From Xestospongia bergquistia (taxonomy: Eukaryota > Porifera > Demospongiae > Haplosclerida > Petrosiidae): 64,000 bases of DNA. A model generated the notes under the pieces. It was not told the origin of the DNA. It did not search any database and saw only the letters and a list, made by a program, of their open reading frames with translations. The stretch covers positions 6,615,821 to 6,679,820 of the forward strand of contig OZ014417.1 of NCBI GenBank assembly GCA_963965975.1, given 5' to 3'. A program made the position numbers and the translations under genes. This document shows positions 27,701-38,222 of this stretch, piece after piece. How positions within the stretch are numbered: the first letter of the stretch is position 1; each line of letters starts with the position of its first letter.

Positions 27701-30700
27701 TTTATTTATTATTCACAGACTGTTCATGTTTTATAACTTACTATATATCTCTATCTTTCTTCCATATTTTCTATTACAACTATGGGTGCATGATGTCATT
27801 CTAATATTTCAAAACTATTTATAGACCGTAAGTGTGTATTATGTCAGTTTATGTGATCATGTATTATTTTATACCTCAATGGAAATAGTTTTAAATCACA
27901 TATTTATTTATTATTCACAGACTGTTCATGTTTTATAACTTACTATATATCTCTATCTTTCTTCCATATTTTCTATTACAACTATGGCTACATGATGTCA
28001 TTCTAATATTTCAAAACTATTTATAGACCGTAAGTGTGTATTATGTCAATTTATGTGATCATGTACTATTTTATACTTCAATAGGAATGGTTTTAAGTCA
28101 CAATTTTATTTAATACTTACAGACTGTTCATGTTTTATAACTTACTATATATTTCTTATCTTTCTTACATACTTTTTATTACAACTATGGCTACATGATG
28201 TCATTCTAATATTTCTAAAATTATTTATAGGGAGTAAGTGTGTATTATGTCAATTTATGTGATCATGTATTATTTTATACCTCAATGGGAATGGTTTTGG
28301 CTCAATATTATTTACTACTCGCAGACTGTTCATGTTTTATAACTTACTATTTATTTCCTATCTTTCTTTCATATTTTCTATTACAACTATGGCTACATGA
28401 TGTCATTCTAATATTTCTAAAACTATTTATAGGGAGTAAGTGTGTATTATGTCAATTTATGTGATCATGTATTATTTTATACCTCAATGGGAATGGTTTT
28501 GGCTCAATTTTATTTATTATTTGCAGACTGTTCATGTTTTATAACTCACTATATATATCCTATCTTTCTTTCATATTTTCTATTACAACTATGGCTACAT
28601 GATGTCATTCTAATATTTTTAAAACTATTTATAGGTGGTAAGTGTGTATTATGTCAGTTTATGTGATCATGTATTATTTTATACCTCAATGGAAATAGTT
28701 TTAAATCACGTATTTATTTATTATTCACAGACTGTTCATGTTTTATAACTTACTATATATCTCTATCTTTCTTCCATATTTTCTATTACAACTATGGGTG
28801 CATGATGTCATTCTAATATTTCAAAACTATTTATAGGTGGTAAGTGTGTATTATGTCAATTTATGTGATCATGTACTATTTTATACCTCAATGGGAATGG
28901 TTTTAAGTCACAATTTTATTTAATACTCACAGACTGTTCATGTTTTATAACTTACTATATATTTCTTATCTTTCTTACATACTTTTTATTACAACTATGG
29001 CTACATGATGTCATTCTAATATTTCTAAAATTATTTATAGGAAGTAAGTGTGTATTATGTCAATTTCTGTTATCATGTGCTATTTTCTTCCTCAATGAGA
29101 ATGACTTTTAATTACAATTTTATTTATCATTCACAGTTTTTTTATCACTTACTATATATTTCTATCTTTTTTCCATATTTTCTATTATAACTATGGCTAC
29201 ATGATGTCATTCTAATATTTCTAAAACTATTTATAGAAAGTGTGTATTCTGTCAATTTATGTGATCATGTATTATTTTATACCTCAATGGGAAAGATTTT
29301 AAGTCACACTTTTATTTATTATTCACAGACTACTCATTTTTATCACTTACTGTATATTTTTATCTTTTTTCCATATTTTCTATTACAACTATGGCTACAT
29401 GATGTCATTCTAATATTTCTAAAACTATTTATAGTGGGTAAGTGTGTATTATGTCAATTTATGTGATCATGTATTATTTTATACCTCAATGGGAGTGATT
29501 TTGATTCACAATTTTATTTATTATTCATGTTTTATATCTTACTATATATTTCTATCTTTCTTCCATATTTTCTATTATGTCTATGGCTACATGATGCCAT
29601 TCTAATATTTCTAAAACTCATTATAGGTGGTAAGTGTGTATTATGTCAATTTATGTGATCATGTATTATTTTATACCTCAATGGGAATGGTTTTGAGTTG
29701 CAATTTTATTTATTACTCACAGACTGTTCATGTTTTATAACTTACTATATATTTCCTATCTTTCTTACATATTTTCTATTACAACTATGGCTACATGATG
29801 TCATTCTAATGTTTCTAAAACTATTTATAGGAAGTAAGTGTGTATTATGTCAATTTATGTGATCATGTATTATTTTATACCTCAATGGGAATGGTTTTGG
29901 CTCAATTTTTTTTATTATTCACAGACTGTTCATGTTTTATAACTTACTATATATTTCCTATCTTTCTTTCATATTTTTTATTACAACTATGGCTACATGA
30001 TGTCATTCTAATATTTCTAAAATTATTTATAGGGAGTAAGTGTGTATTATGTCAATTTATGTGATCATGTATTATTTTATACCTCAATGGGAATGGTTTT
30101 GTCTCAATTTTACTTATTACTTGCAGACTGTTCATGTTTTATAACTCACTATATATATCCTATCTTTCTTTCATATTTTCTATTACAACTATGGCTACAT
30201 GATGTCATTCTAATATTTTTAAAACTATTTATAGGTGGTAAGTGTGTATTATGTCAGTTTATGTGATCATGTATTATTTTATACCTCAATGGAAATAGTT
30301 TTAAATCACGTATTTATTTATTATTTACAGACTGTTCATGTTTTATAACTTACTATATATCTCTATCTTTCTTCCATATTTTCTATTACAACTATGGGTG
30401 CATGATGTCATTCTATTATTTCTAAAATTATTTATAGGAAGTAAGTGTGTATTATGTCAATTTCTGTTATCATGTGCTATTTTCTTCCTCAATGGGAATG
30501 ATTTTGATTCACAATTTTATTTATCATTCACAGTTTTTTTATCACTTACTATATATTTCTATCTTTTTTCCATATTTTCTATTACAACTATGGCTACATG
30601 ATGTCATTCTAATATTTCTAAAACTATTTATAGTGGGTAAGTGTGTATTATGTCAATTTATGTGATCATGTATTATTTTATACCTCAATGGGAGTGATTC

Positions 30701-32368
30701 TGATTCACAATTTTATTTATTATTCACAGACTGTTCATGTTTTATATCTTACTATATATTTCTATCTTTCTTCCATATCTTCTATTATGTCTATGGCTAC
30801 ATGATGTCATTCTAATATTTCTAAAACTCATTATAGGTGGTAAGTGTGTATTATGTCAATTTATGTGATCATGTATTATTTTATACCTCAATGGGAATGG
30901 TTTTGAGTTGCAATTTTATTTATTACTCACAGACTGTTCATGTTTTATAACTCACTATATATATCCTATCTTTCTTTCATATTTTCTATTACAACTATGG
31001 CTACATGATGTCATTCTAATGTTTCTAAAACTATTTATAGGAAGTAAGTGTGTATTATGTCAATTTATGTGATCATGTATTATTTTATACCTCAATGGGA
31101 ATGGTTTTATAAATCACGTATTTATTTATTATTCACAGACTGCTCATTTTTATCACTTACTGTATATTTTTATCTTTTTTTCATATTTTCTATTATAACT
31201 ATGGCTACATGATGTCATTCTAATGTTTCTAAAACTATTTATAGGAAGTACGTGTGTATTATGTCAATTTATGTGATCATGTTTTAGTTTATATTACCTC
31301 AATGGGAATTGTTTTCTGACAATAGTATATATTTCTGACAATAGTATATTTTTTGAAAAGTTCACTTTCCACTTTTCTATATGTTCCTGTAATGATGCTA
31401 ATTTATCTTCTGATACTAACTACTAAAAGCCGGTTAGTAAATACATATATTATACATTATAACTATTTGGCATGTAAATTTGTTTGTATCACCTCATTTC
31501 AACAACTACAATATTATAATTAATTAATGACTTTTTTCTTACGCTTTTCTATGTTTTTTGAAAATCTACATTTAATGTTCAAACAAACTATCAAGGACGT
31601 AAGTATTATATAAACATGCAAACATGATACACTAAAAATTATGAAAGTTGTAATCATGAAATCATGCAATTGAGATAACTTTGAACTCTAAATTGTTATT
31701 TTTTTATTCTTTAAAGTTATCAAAGTCAACAAACTATGGAAGAGGTAAAAAACCTGTATGAATAAATGTATGTGTTAATTAATAGATCTAAGTATGGTGT
31801 TAATTTGCTATATAGTCATTTTGAACATAACTATATCTTTAATACACTTATGTTATTTTTTATTGGTCATAAATAATATTGTTTAAGTTAATATCAAATT
31901 TAATGGTCTAGCTAAACTTGTTATATAGAGAAGATATAAGTCAATAGCATGCTTAATTAGTGAATACAGTATTGTAGTGATATGTATCTATCAAATATGT
32001 TTGGTGTAGCTCAAGCTTTTATACTTTTATATATTGTAGATATTCAGAAGATTCTCCCAAAAGTTCCAGAAAACAAAGATGTCTTGAGGTTACTACTTCC
32101 TGTTAAGGAGAGATGGTACATTATTGGTACTGCACTTGGAATCAATCCCAAAATGCTGAATAGCTTGGAAACACGTAGTAACCCACCAGAGATCAGTCTG
32201 TCAATGATCATAAATACATGGCTCGTGGAGAAAGATAAAAAAGCCACCTGGGAGATGCTATTAGGGGCAGTGGACAGTCCTATTACAGGGAGCCATGAGA
32301 CATGCGATAAAATTCGTAAATTCCTAATGAAGCCTGATGTGTACACAAAATACACTAATCAATATTAA
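21726..32368 (+). CDS. Candidate single-codon microexon-array gene ending in a Death domain
   Basis: Proposed gene: ATG (21726-21728) directly followed by GTAAGT; TCG (21857-21859) between CTCAG and GTAAGT; a weak AAA (21942) with donor GTGAAT; about 46 array triplets (22172 to 31247); CCG (31430-31432) after a TACTAAC-like branch site; GAC (31597-31599); a 28-base exon (31717-31744, LSKSTNYGR+G); then the Death-domain exon (32040-32368). All triplets are phase 0, the 28-base exon turns phase 0 into phase 1, and the Death-domain exon needs phase 1, so everything joins in frame whichever triplets are included. The encoded N-terminus would be a short run of K, W, E, G, V and T residues. Alternatives: the mRNA skips most triplets, or a shorter transcript starts at ATG 31982. 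No transcript evidence is available. Confidence 0.5.
22100..31260 (+). repeat. Array A: about 46 tandem intron-like units of about 202 bp with 3-nt inserts
   Basis: Each unit runs GTAAGTGTGTATTATGTCAA ... TTCTAAAACTATTTATAG, then three bases, then the next GTAAGT. Triplet starts: AAA 22172, 22375, 25408, 26204, 29237; TGG 22579, 25606, 26408, 29435, 30634; GAA 22782, 25212, 26002, 26611, 29041, 29831, 30438, 31041, 31245; GGA 22984, 23592, 24402, 24604, 26813, 27421, 28231, 28433, 30033; GTG 23186, 23794, 24806, 25008, 25798, 27015, 27623, 28635, 28837, 29627, 30235, 30837; ACC 23388, 23996, 24198, 27217, 27825, 28027. Flanks are nearly constant while triplets change wholly. Two AAA units (25408, 29237) lack the TAAG of the donor and read GTGTGT. 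Each unit also has a second AG (TTCACAG) about midway. Confidence 0.95.
32040..32368 (+). CDS. Death-domain exon of the first array locus
   Basis: Final exon after acceptor TTGTAG (32034-32039), read in phase 1 (G from the previous exon gives Asp). It starts DIQKILPKVPENKDVLRLLL and continues with WYIIGTALGINPKMLNSLE, SLSMIINTWL, ATWEMLLGAV and a final IRKFLMKPDVY. The spacing of helices and the W-x-x-IG-x-x-LG and TW-x-x-LL-x-A-(V/L) signatures are those of the Death fold. Its paralogue at 54395-54720 is alike over the whole length. Death domains recruit partner Death domains in apoptosis or innate-immune signalling; no partner is visible here. Confidence 0.85.
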
Positions 32369-33225
32369 CTGGTGAGTGCATTGACCTCACTAGTATACAA
32401 TAATTGGGACATTTTTACTGTTATTTTGTTGTCTTCATGCTAAATATATATCATAAATTTTTGTCAAGTTTCTTTGTTCACAGAACCAGATAGTTAGTTG
32501 CATTTATCTATGTACAGCAATCATGCAATTGTAAAAAAATTATTTTGTATAGTTAGTTAATCTACAGGAAATATTGTCACAATAACAAGTATTATTGATT
32601 GTGCTCCACTGACATCTGGGTCAGGTGAAATGTTTTATTCTTGCTAGACCCATTTTTTCTGGAAGTGTGTTAGGTTGGAGATAAAGCTAGCCATGAAGAC
32701 TGCCAGTTAAGCCTGAAAATAATGCTTAAGTTAAAAACCAGCTTATTCTAGAATGGCTAATTAAAGTCTGATAAAATTAATATTGTCATAATTTTATAAT
32801 TTGCATGTATTATATCTTATATCAGAGTAGTGCAGTAACCTGATAGTATTTGACAACTTGTACCTGCACACAAAAATGTATATACAACAAAAACAGTTAT
32901 GCTAATTGGCTTAGTTGACTATAATGACCATTTCTTGTTGAATCTTTATCGCATAATTAGATAAATTATTGCTAATAATTAAAGTAATAACAGTAAGCTA
33001 AATGTGACAAGTCAAACAAAATAGTAGCTATATTACAAAAGTCCAATTAATAATGTTTTTATTATTTGTTTTATATAAAAAATTGATAAAAACATTATTA
33101 TGCTATATATAGCCATAGAATCTCTGTTAGCTACTTTATGTGTGTGTAAGGATTCTCAGAATGCTAAATTTCCCAACAATTTTGTGTCACAAACAACATG
33201 GATAGCAAAAAACAAGTTGAGAAAT

Positions 33226-33493
33226 ATAAATGTGACGTAATTTACAATAAGGGACGACTTCTGACTAAATATTTGTGATGTGATTTTTGAATAATAATCA
33301 CTGTTAAAACATCTCAAAAACAGTTTTGTATACATATAGATGATATATATACAAAAGTACTCATAGTGACTGCATATATATATGTACAAAACTGCTATTT
33401 AGGTGTTTTAACAGTTATTCTTTGTTATAATCACGTCACAAATGTTTTGACACGAGTGGTCCTTTATTGCAAATTAAGTCACAAATATTCAGT
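33226..33493. mobile_element. Hairpin (foldback) element, copy 1
   Basis: The arm at 33226-33318 (containing CAATAAGGGACGACTTCT and CACTGTTAAAACATCTC) pairs imperfectly with 33400-33493 read in reverse (AGTGGTCCTTTATTGC, AAATATTTGTG). The loop is AT-rich. The shape suits a non-autonomous foldback or MITE element. Confidence 0.6.
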
Positions 33494-33574
33494 TGAATTA
33501 ATAATGATACACCCTCCATCCATGCTATTTTAACACACATGTGTTAAAATGGTATATCCATCTATGTTAGCACA

Positions 33575-33683
33575 TGTGACCTGATTTGTTGCAATAAGGG
33601 ACCACTTCTATCATAACATTGGTGACCTGACTTGTGAAAAGGAATTCATTGTCAAAACACCTCAAAAAAACACCTTTATATAT

Positions 33684-33749
<66 letters not shown>

Positions 33750-33893
33750 CCAAAAATAGTTAAGCATATATATAGCAACTGTATGTACACAAGTTTTTTT
33801 GAGATGTTTTAACAGTGGTCCTTTTCACAAATCAGGTCACTACTGTTTTGTCAGAGGTGTTCCTTAATGAAAATCAGGTAACAAATACATGTT
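33575..33893. mobile_element. Hairpin (foldback) element, copy 2
   Basis: Second member of the same family: the arm at 33575-33665 (GCAATAAGGGACCACTTCTA, GTGACCTGACTTGTGAAAAG) pairs imperfectly with 33800-33893. A TA microsatellite (about 33677-33746) sits in the loop. It lies about 80 bp from copy 1 in the same orientation. Confidence 0.6.
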
Positions 33894-34520
33894 TTAAGTT
33901 TTAATAAATCAAAGCTAGAAAGTGTAAAAATTAGCATAACATTGTTTAAAATAGTCATAGTTTATTCTACACTTTTACTATCACGGATAACCTCAAATAT
34001 TTTTTGTTACAGTGTATGTATTAATAATTATATACATTATTTGGTAGAATAGTTAGGTTTACATCATTATAGTTTAAATGTTGACCAAACAGTGAATGAT
34101 TTTATGATCTTATGGTGCTATCTATTGGCATCATTAACTTCACTATACTATCTTGACGGATGTATAATATATAATAGGCAGTGTCTAGAGTACCAGTAAA
34201 TCAAATTCCATATTTAATGTGAAATTAAAGCATTTAGGTTCCTATGATTAAGGTTTAGGGTCTAGGGTATATATATATAGTATTAATTTCACATTAAAGT
34301 ATGGTAGTATCAATTTTCCTTAATCAAGCAGGCTTGATGTAAGTGAGAACAAGTAGAATTGTTATATAAAATAAACATGAACTTTCCTGCCTATATTGCT
34401 CTCCATGTTATATTACAAGACATGTTAATAATGATACCATAAAACTATACAAACCAAGAATTCTTAGCTCCTCCCTTTAAATTTCTAAGTTAAGGATGCC
34501 TTAAGGCTATCATCACAAAG

Positions 34521-37500
34521 ATGGATTTGCAGTCGTCGTTAATGAACCAAATACGGCCATTATTACTAGATGAAGTAATACAGCAAGACATTGAAATAGG
34601 ACGTGGTACGTACGCTACTGTGTTCGAAGTACAAGTTCATGGGCTAAGATGTGCGGGTAAGCGATTACATGTCGTATCTGTGCTACAACAAAATGACGAA
34701 TTCAAAAAGAAATTCGTTGCTGAGTGTTTGCTGCACAGTTATCAACGTCATCCTAATATAGTCCAGTTAATTGGTGTGTGTATTACGCCTGAGCCCACTT
34801 TAGTAATGGAGTATCTTCCAATGAATCTAACTAGCTGTTTGGAAAGTCATCAAGGTCTTCCAGAGTGGATAAAATCAAGCATTCTTTCTGACATTTCTAA
34901 AGGCCTCAATTTTCTTCATAATCAGAAAGCTGCTATAGCTCATTTTGGTGTGACAAGTAACAATGTTCTTCTCACTGCTCACCTTCAGGCTAAAATTACA
35001 GATCTCTGTGTTTCGAGACTATTTAAGGAAATGTCAACTGACTGTCTTGGCTTGATCTCTGATGAGACAGCCTCTAACCACTTAGCATTTATGCCACCAG
35101 AATATTTCACTAATCATAAATCATGTACTACCAAATTTGATATATTCTCCTTCGGTTGTATTATGATACATGTTTTAAGTCAAGAGTATCCTAATCCATC
35201 AGAAAAGTTAGACGATAGTTTCATTGATACAGCTATGACTGAATCCAGCTTTACTCAAGTCTCTGAATGGGAACGTCGTGAACACAATCTTGCTGACGTG
35301 TCATCTCATCATCCACTGTTACCACTCATAGAGAATTGCTTGGATAATAATCCAGAAGAAAGACCTCAAATATCTGAGGTTATAAGAGTTATTGAAAATG
35401 CATCACCACCTACACCATCTCCATATAGTGATGGAATAATAGCATTAATGGAGATGCTGAACAAAAAAGACAGTCAAGTCAGGGAGGCACGCAAAGCTGT
35501 CAAGACCAAAGTTAATGACCTACAGGAGATACTAAATGCCAAAACAAGATCTGTTACTCGACTTGAAAATGCTGTAGAGAAAACAAAGAAAGAGTGCAAT
35601 GGCATAGTTACAAAGAAAGAAGAAGAAATTAGTCATCTTCAAAGTGAAGTCAGTAGTAACTTAGCTACAATCAATGATCTCAAAGAGAAGGCAGCAAAAC
35701 AGGAGAAGCAAGTTAAATCTTTACAAACAGAAATAGGTCTACAATCTACTGTTATTGAAGAACTAGAACAAAAAATGCAAAAGAGAGATGACAAATTATT
35801 AATAATGGAAGGAGATCTTGCAGAAAAGGAATCAAAGATAGATGAACTTAAGAAGATAGCCTCAAATGTAAAATCACAAACTGATCTCAATACTGAACTT
35901 CAACAAGAAATGAAGGTAATGTTGGAAAACCAGGAGCGACTTCAGGCAATTACGTCTAATCAACAAGCTCAAATTGACAGCCTCCATCAACAATTAAATA
36001 CAACCATGGCCAACAATGTCCTACTAGAGACTACCAAGAATGACTTAGTACAGTTACAAGATACTATCCTACAAGACAAGGCAGATATCATTGACCAACA
36101 TCAAGCAGAAGTGACTGCTCTCAGAGCAGCCACTGACCTAACTGCTGTCAGACAACAAGCTTTAGAGTTAGAGATAAATATACTTCAAGAAGAAAACAAA
36201 CAACTCACTGAGTCTACAGTCTCTCTCAAGGAAAGTCTTGATACCACAATGAGACACTTGAAAGAACAAACTGACATTATGAAGAAATTATCTCCGACAC
36301 AAGACAGACTACTAGAAGCTGTAGCCAACATAAACATTAATGGTAAGTAAAAAATAGTTTTTCAATTTTATAAATATTGTGTCTTGCATTTAGGCCCACC
36401 TCTATCTCAACAAGACAAAATAATTCAGTCAATGATGAAGCAAAGACTTATAGAAGGAGACTCATGGTATATACACCATTTGTTAAATACATTACTTTTA
36501 GTCATTTTACTCTAGGTGTATTGTCAGTGCCCTCTGGTTTGAAAAATGGAAAATGTATGTCAAGAGTGCCACTAGAACTGGAGTTGTTACTGACAGTCCT
36601 GGTCCTGTTACTAATTTCATGTTATTGGAGCGTAAAAGTCATCAACGCAGTCTTAAGGACAATTTAAGTAGAGGTACACATTACATACTGATTCCTGAGA
36701 TAGCATGGGATCTGTTGATACAGTGGTATGGATTAAGTGAGCAGTCCACCCACATTACAAGGTTAGGTTTGTTTCTGTCTGTGAAATACATCCAATTATG
36801 AAGTTTATATTATTGAGACTTACATGTTGATATAGCATTATATAATCAATACTTATATGACTGCTTAATTACTTCATGTGGTCACATGTAACATACTATG
36901 TTACATTTTACTATAATTAAATGATCTTTACCATCTGTTATAGGAAAGTTGTAAAAATTCAAAGACATGCTATCACAGAATTTATAGTGGAGGTGTATCC
37001 ATTACATGTCCAAGTAACAATAAGTTCTAGTAAGACATTAAGACCATATACTGTTCAACGAAGTGATAAAGTTTGTAAGTTATTTAACATGTCTCCTACT
37101 AGTCTATATTACTATATTATATGTAGCTTATGTGATGGAGAAACTCCGTAAGAAGTACAATGTAGGAGATAGCATTGAGACCAGACTATGGTTATATCAT
37201 GAGAGTAATAAGACTATATTAAAACCCACAGACACTATGGGATGTAACCAATCTCATTATTCAGTAGAAACTAATGATGTAAGTACATTGTTCAATAATT
37301 GATAATACACTTTTACATTAAATACAGACACTATTACTTGAGACTAAGATTGGTACTTGGTCAATACAGGAGTCAACTAGTAATGGACACACATTCAATA
37401 AACCAAAAGAAGGTACATTAATAAATTGTAAATATTAACTCAAATTAGTTAACAAGTAATTTATGGTGACCTCCCATTTATCAAAGTTGTATCTAAACAT

Positions 37501-37813
37501 TTAACCACAATGCCTAATATGGTATGTTAATAGATAATATGACATAAAGTGGATATAGATGAAATGATAACATGATAGACACCGAGAGATCTAATGTAAT
37601 TGGTGCTCAGTCATATAATGGTATAAATGTTAGAGAAGATTTTTTAATATTATGTGTTGTTTATTTCTTTTTCTAGCTAAATTATCATGTATTATACCTT
37701 CTGATGGTCAACATATATTACTAAAATCAAATCCCTCCTATATGTATAAACATTTATCACCAGTGATACCATCCTTTAAAGAATCTGATGATTATGAGAC
37801 TATGTTATCTTAA
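34521..37813 (+). CDS. Pseudokinase - coiled coil - DUSP - ubiquitin-like fusion protein, 7 exons
   Basis: Exons 34521-36342, 36394-36466, 36516-36761, 36944-37074, 37127-37278, 37328-37412, 37677-37813 join in frame to about 881 residues. Residues about 20-290 form a protein-kinase fold: glycine loop IGRGTYATVF, ATP lysine K47, E68, and an MPPEYF segment. The HRDLKxxN loop reads HFGVTSNN (141-148), so the catalytic Asp is Gly and the Lys is Thr, and DFG reads DLC, so it is probably a pseudokinase. A long coiled coil follows (about 305-600). The later exons match the N-terminal part of USP4/USP11/USP15: a DUSP domain (ALWFEKWKMYV, PGPVTNF, THYILIPEIAWDLLIQWYG), then a ubiquitin-like domain (VEVYPLHVQVTI, METRLWLYHES-like ETRLWLYHES). 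No Cys/His peptidase boxes are present, so it is not a deubiquitinase. Function unknown; a signalling scaffold is an inference. Confidence 0.85.
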
Positions 37814-38222
37814 TTTACAACAAAATACATTTACAATATACACAATTTATATCTAAGTTAGTATGGACTCCCCCTTTATACCAAGTAATGTATAATTAAT
37901 CAGTTTATATTAAGATAATTATTAGTATAATGATGTTTTATTAATTATTATTATTACACATGTTTTAATTTTATTTTCATGCAATGTCATCTAATTACTA
38001 TATTTCAAACTTTACTTTATAATGTCTGAGTCTTAATATTTTACCACCAAATATTGTACGTCACATGATAGTCATGTGTTACTTTGTCATCACTTTTTGG
38101 TTATATATTTAGCTGATCTTGTATCACTTACTAGCTATCATTATTCAGAATAAATCTTTCAAAAAGTTATAATTATTACAATGACAATGTTTAAGATGAA
38201 GTGATGTATTTGTCATAGAGTG
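37814..38222. other. Convergent intergenic spacer
   Basis: AT-rich spacer between the 3' ends of the pseudokinase fusion gene (plus) and SUPT4H1 (minus). It must hold both poly(A) sites. Nothing else is recognised. Confidence 0.5.

Larger units (their letters stand above)
32369..34520. other. Intergenic region with two hairpin repeats
   Basis: AT-rich spacer between the Death-domain locus and the pseudokinase gene. It contains two neighbouring inverted-repeat hairpins (33226-33493 and 33575-33893) and a small inverted repeat around 34213-34300. I found no gene. Confidence 0.5.

Noticed and set aside
22791-30665. Series of 74-residue hydrophobic ORFs, one per array A unit
   Set aside because: They start at GTG inside the donor region, cross both AG sites, overlap each other in different frames because the unit is not a multiple of three, and are repeated only because the unit is repeated. 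The hydrophobic look comes from T-rich intron sequence.
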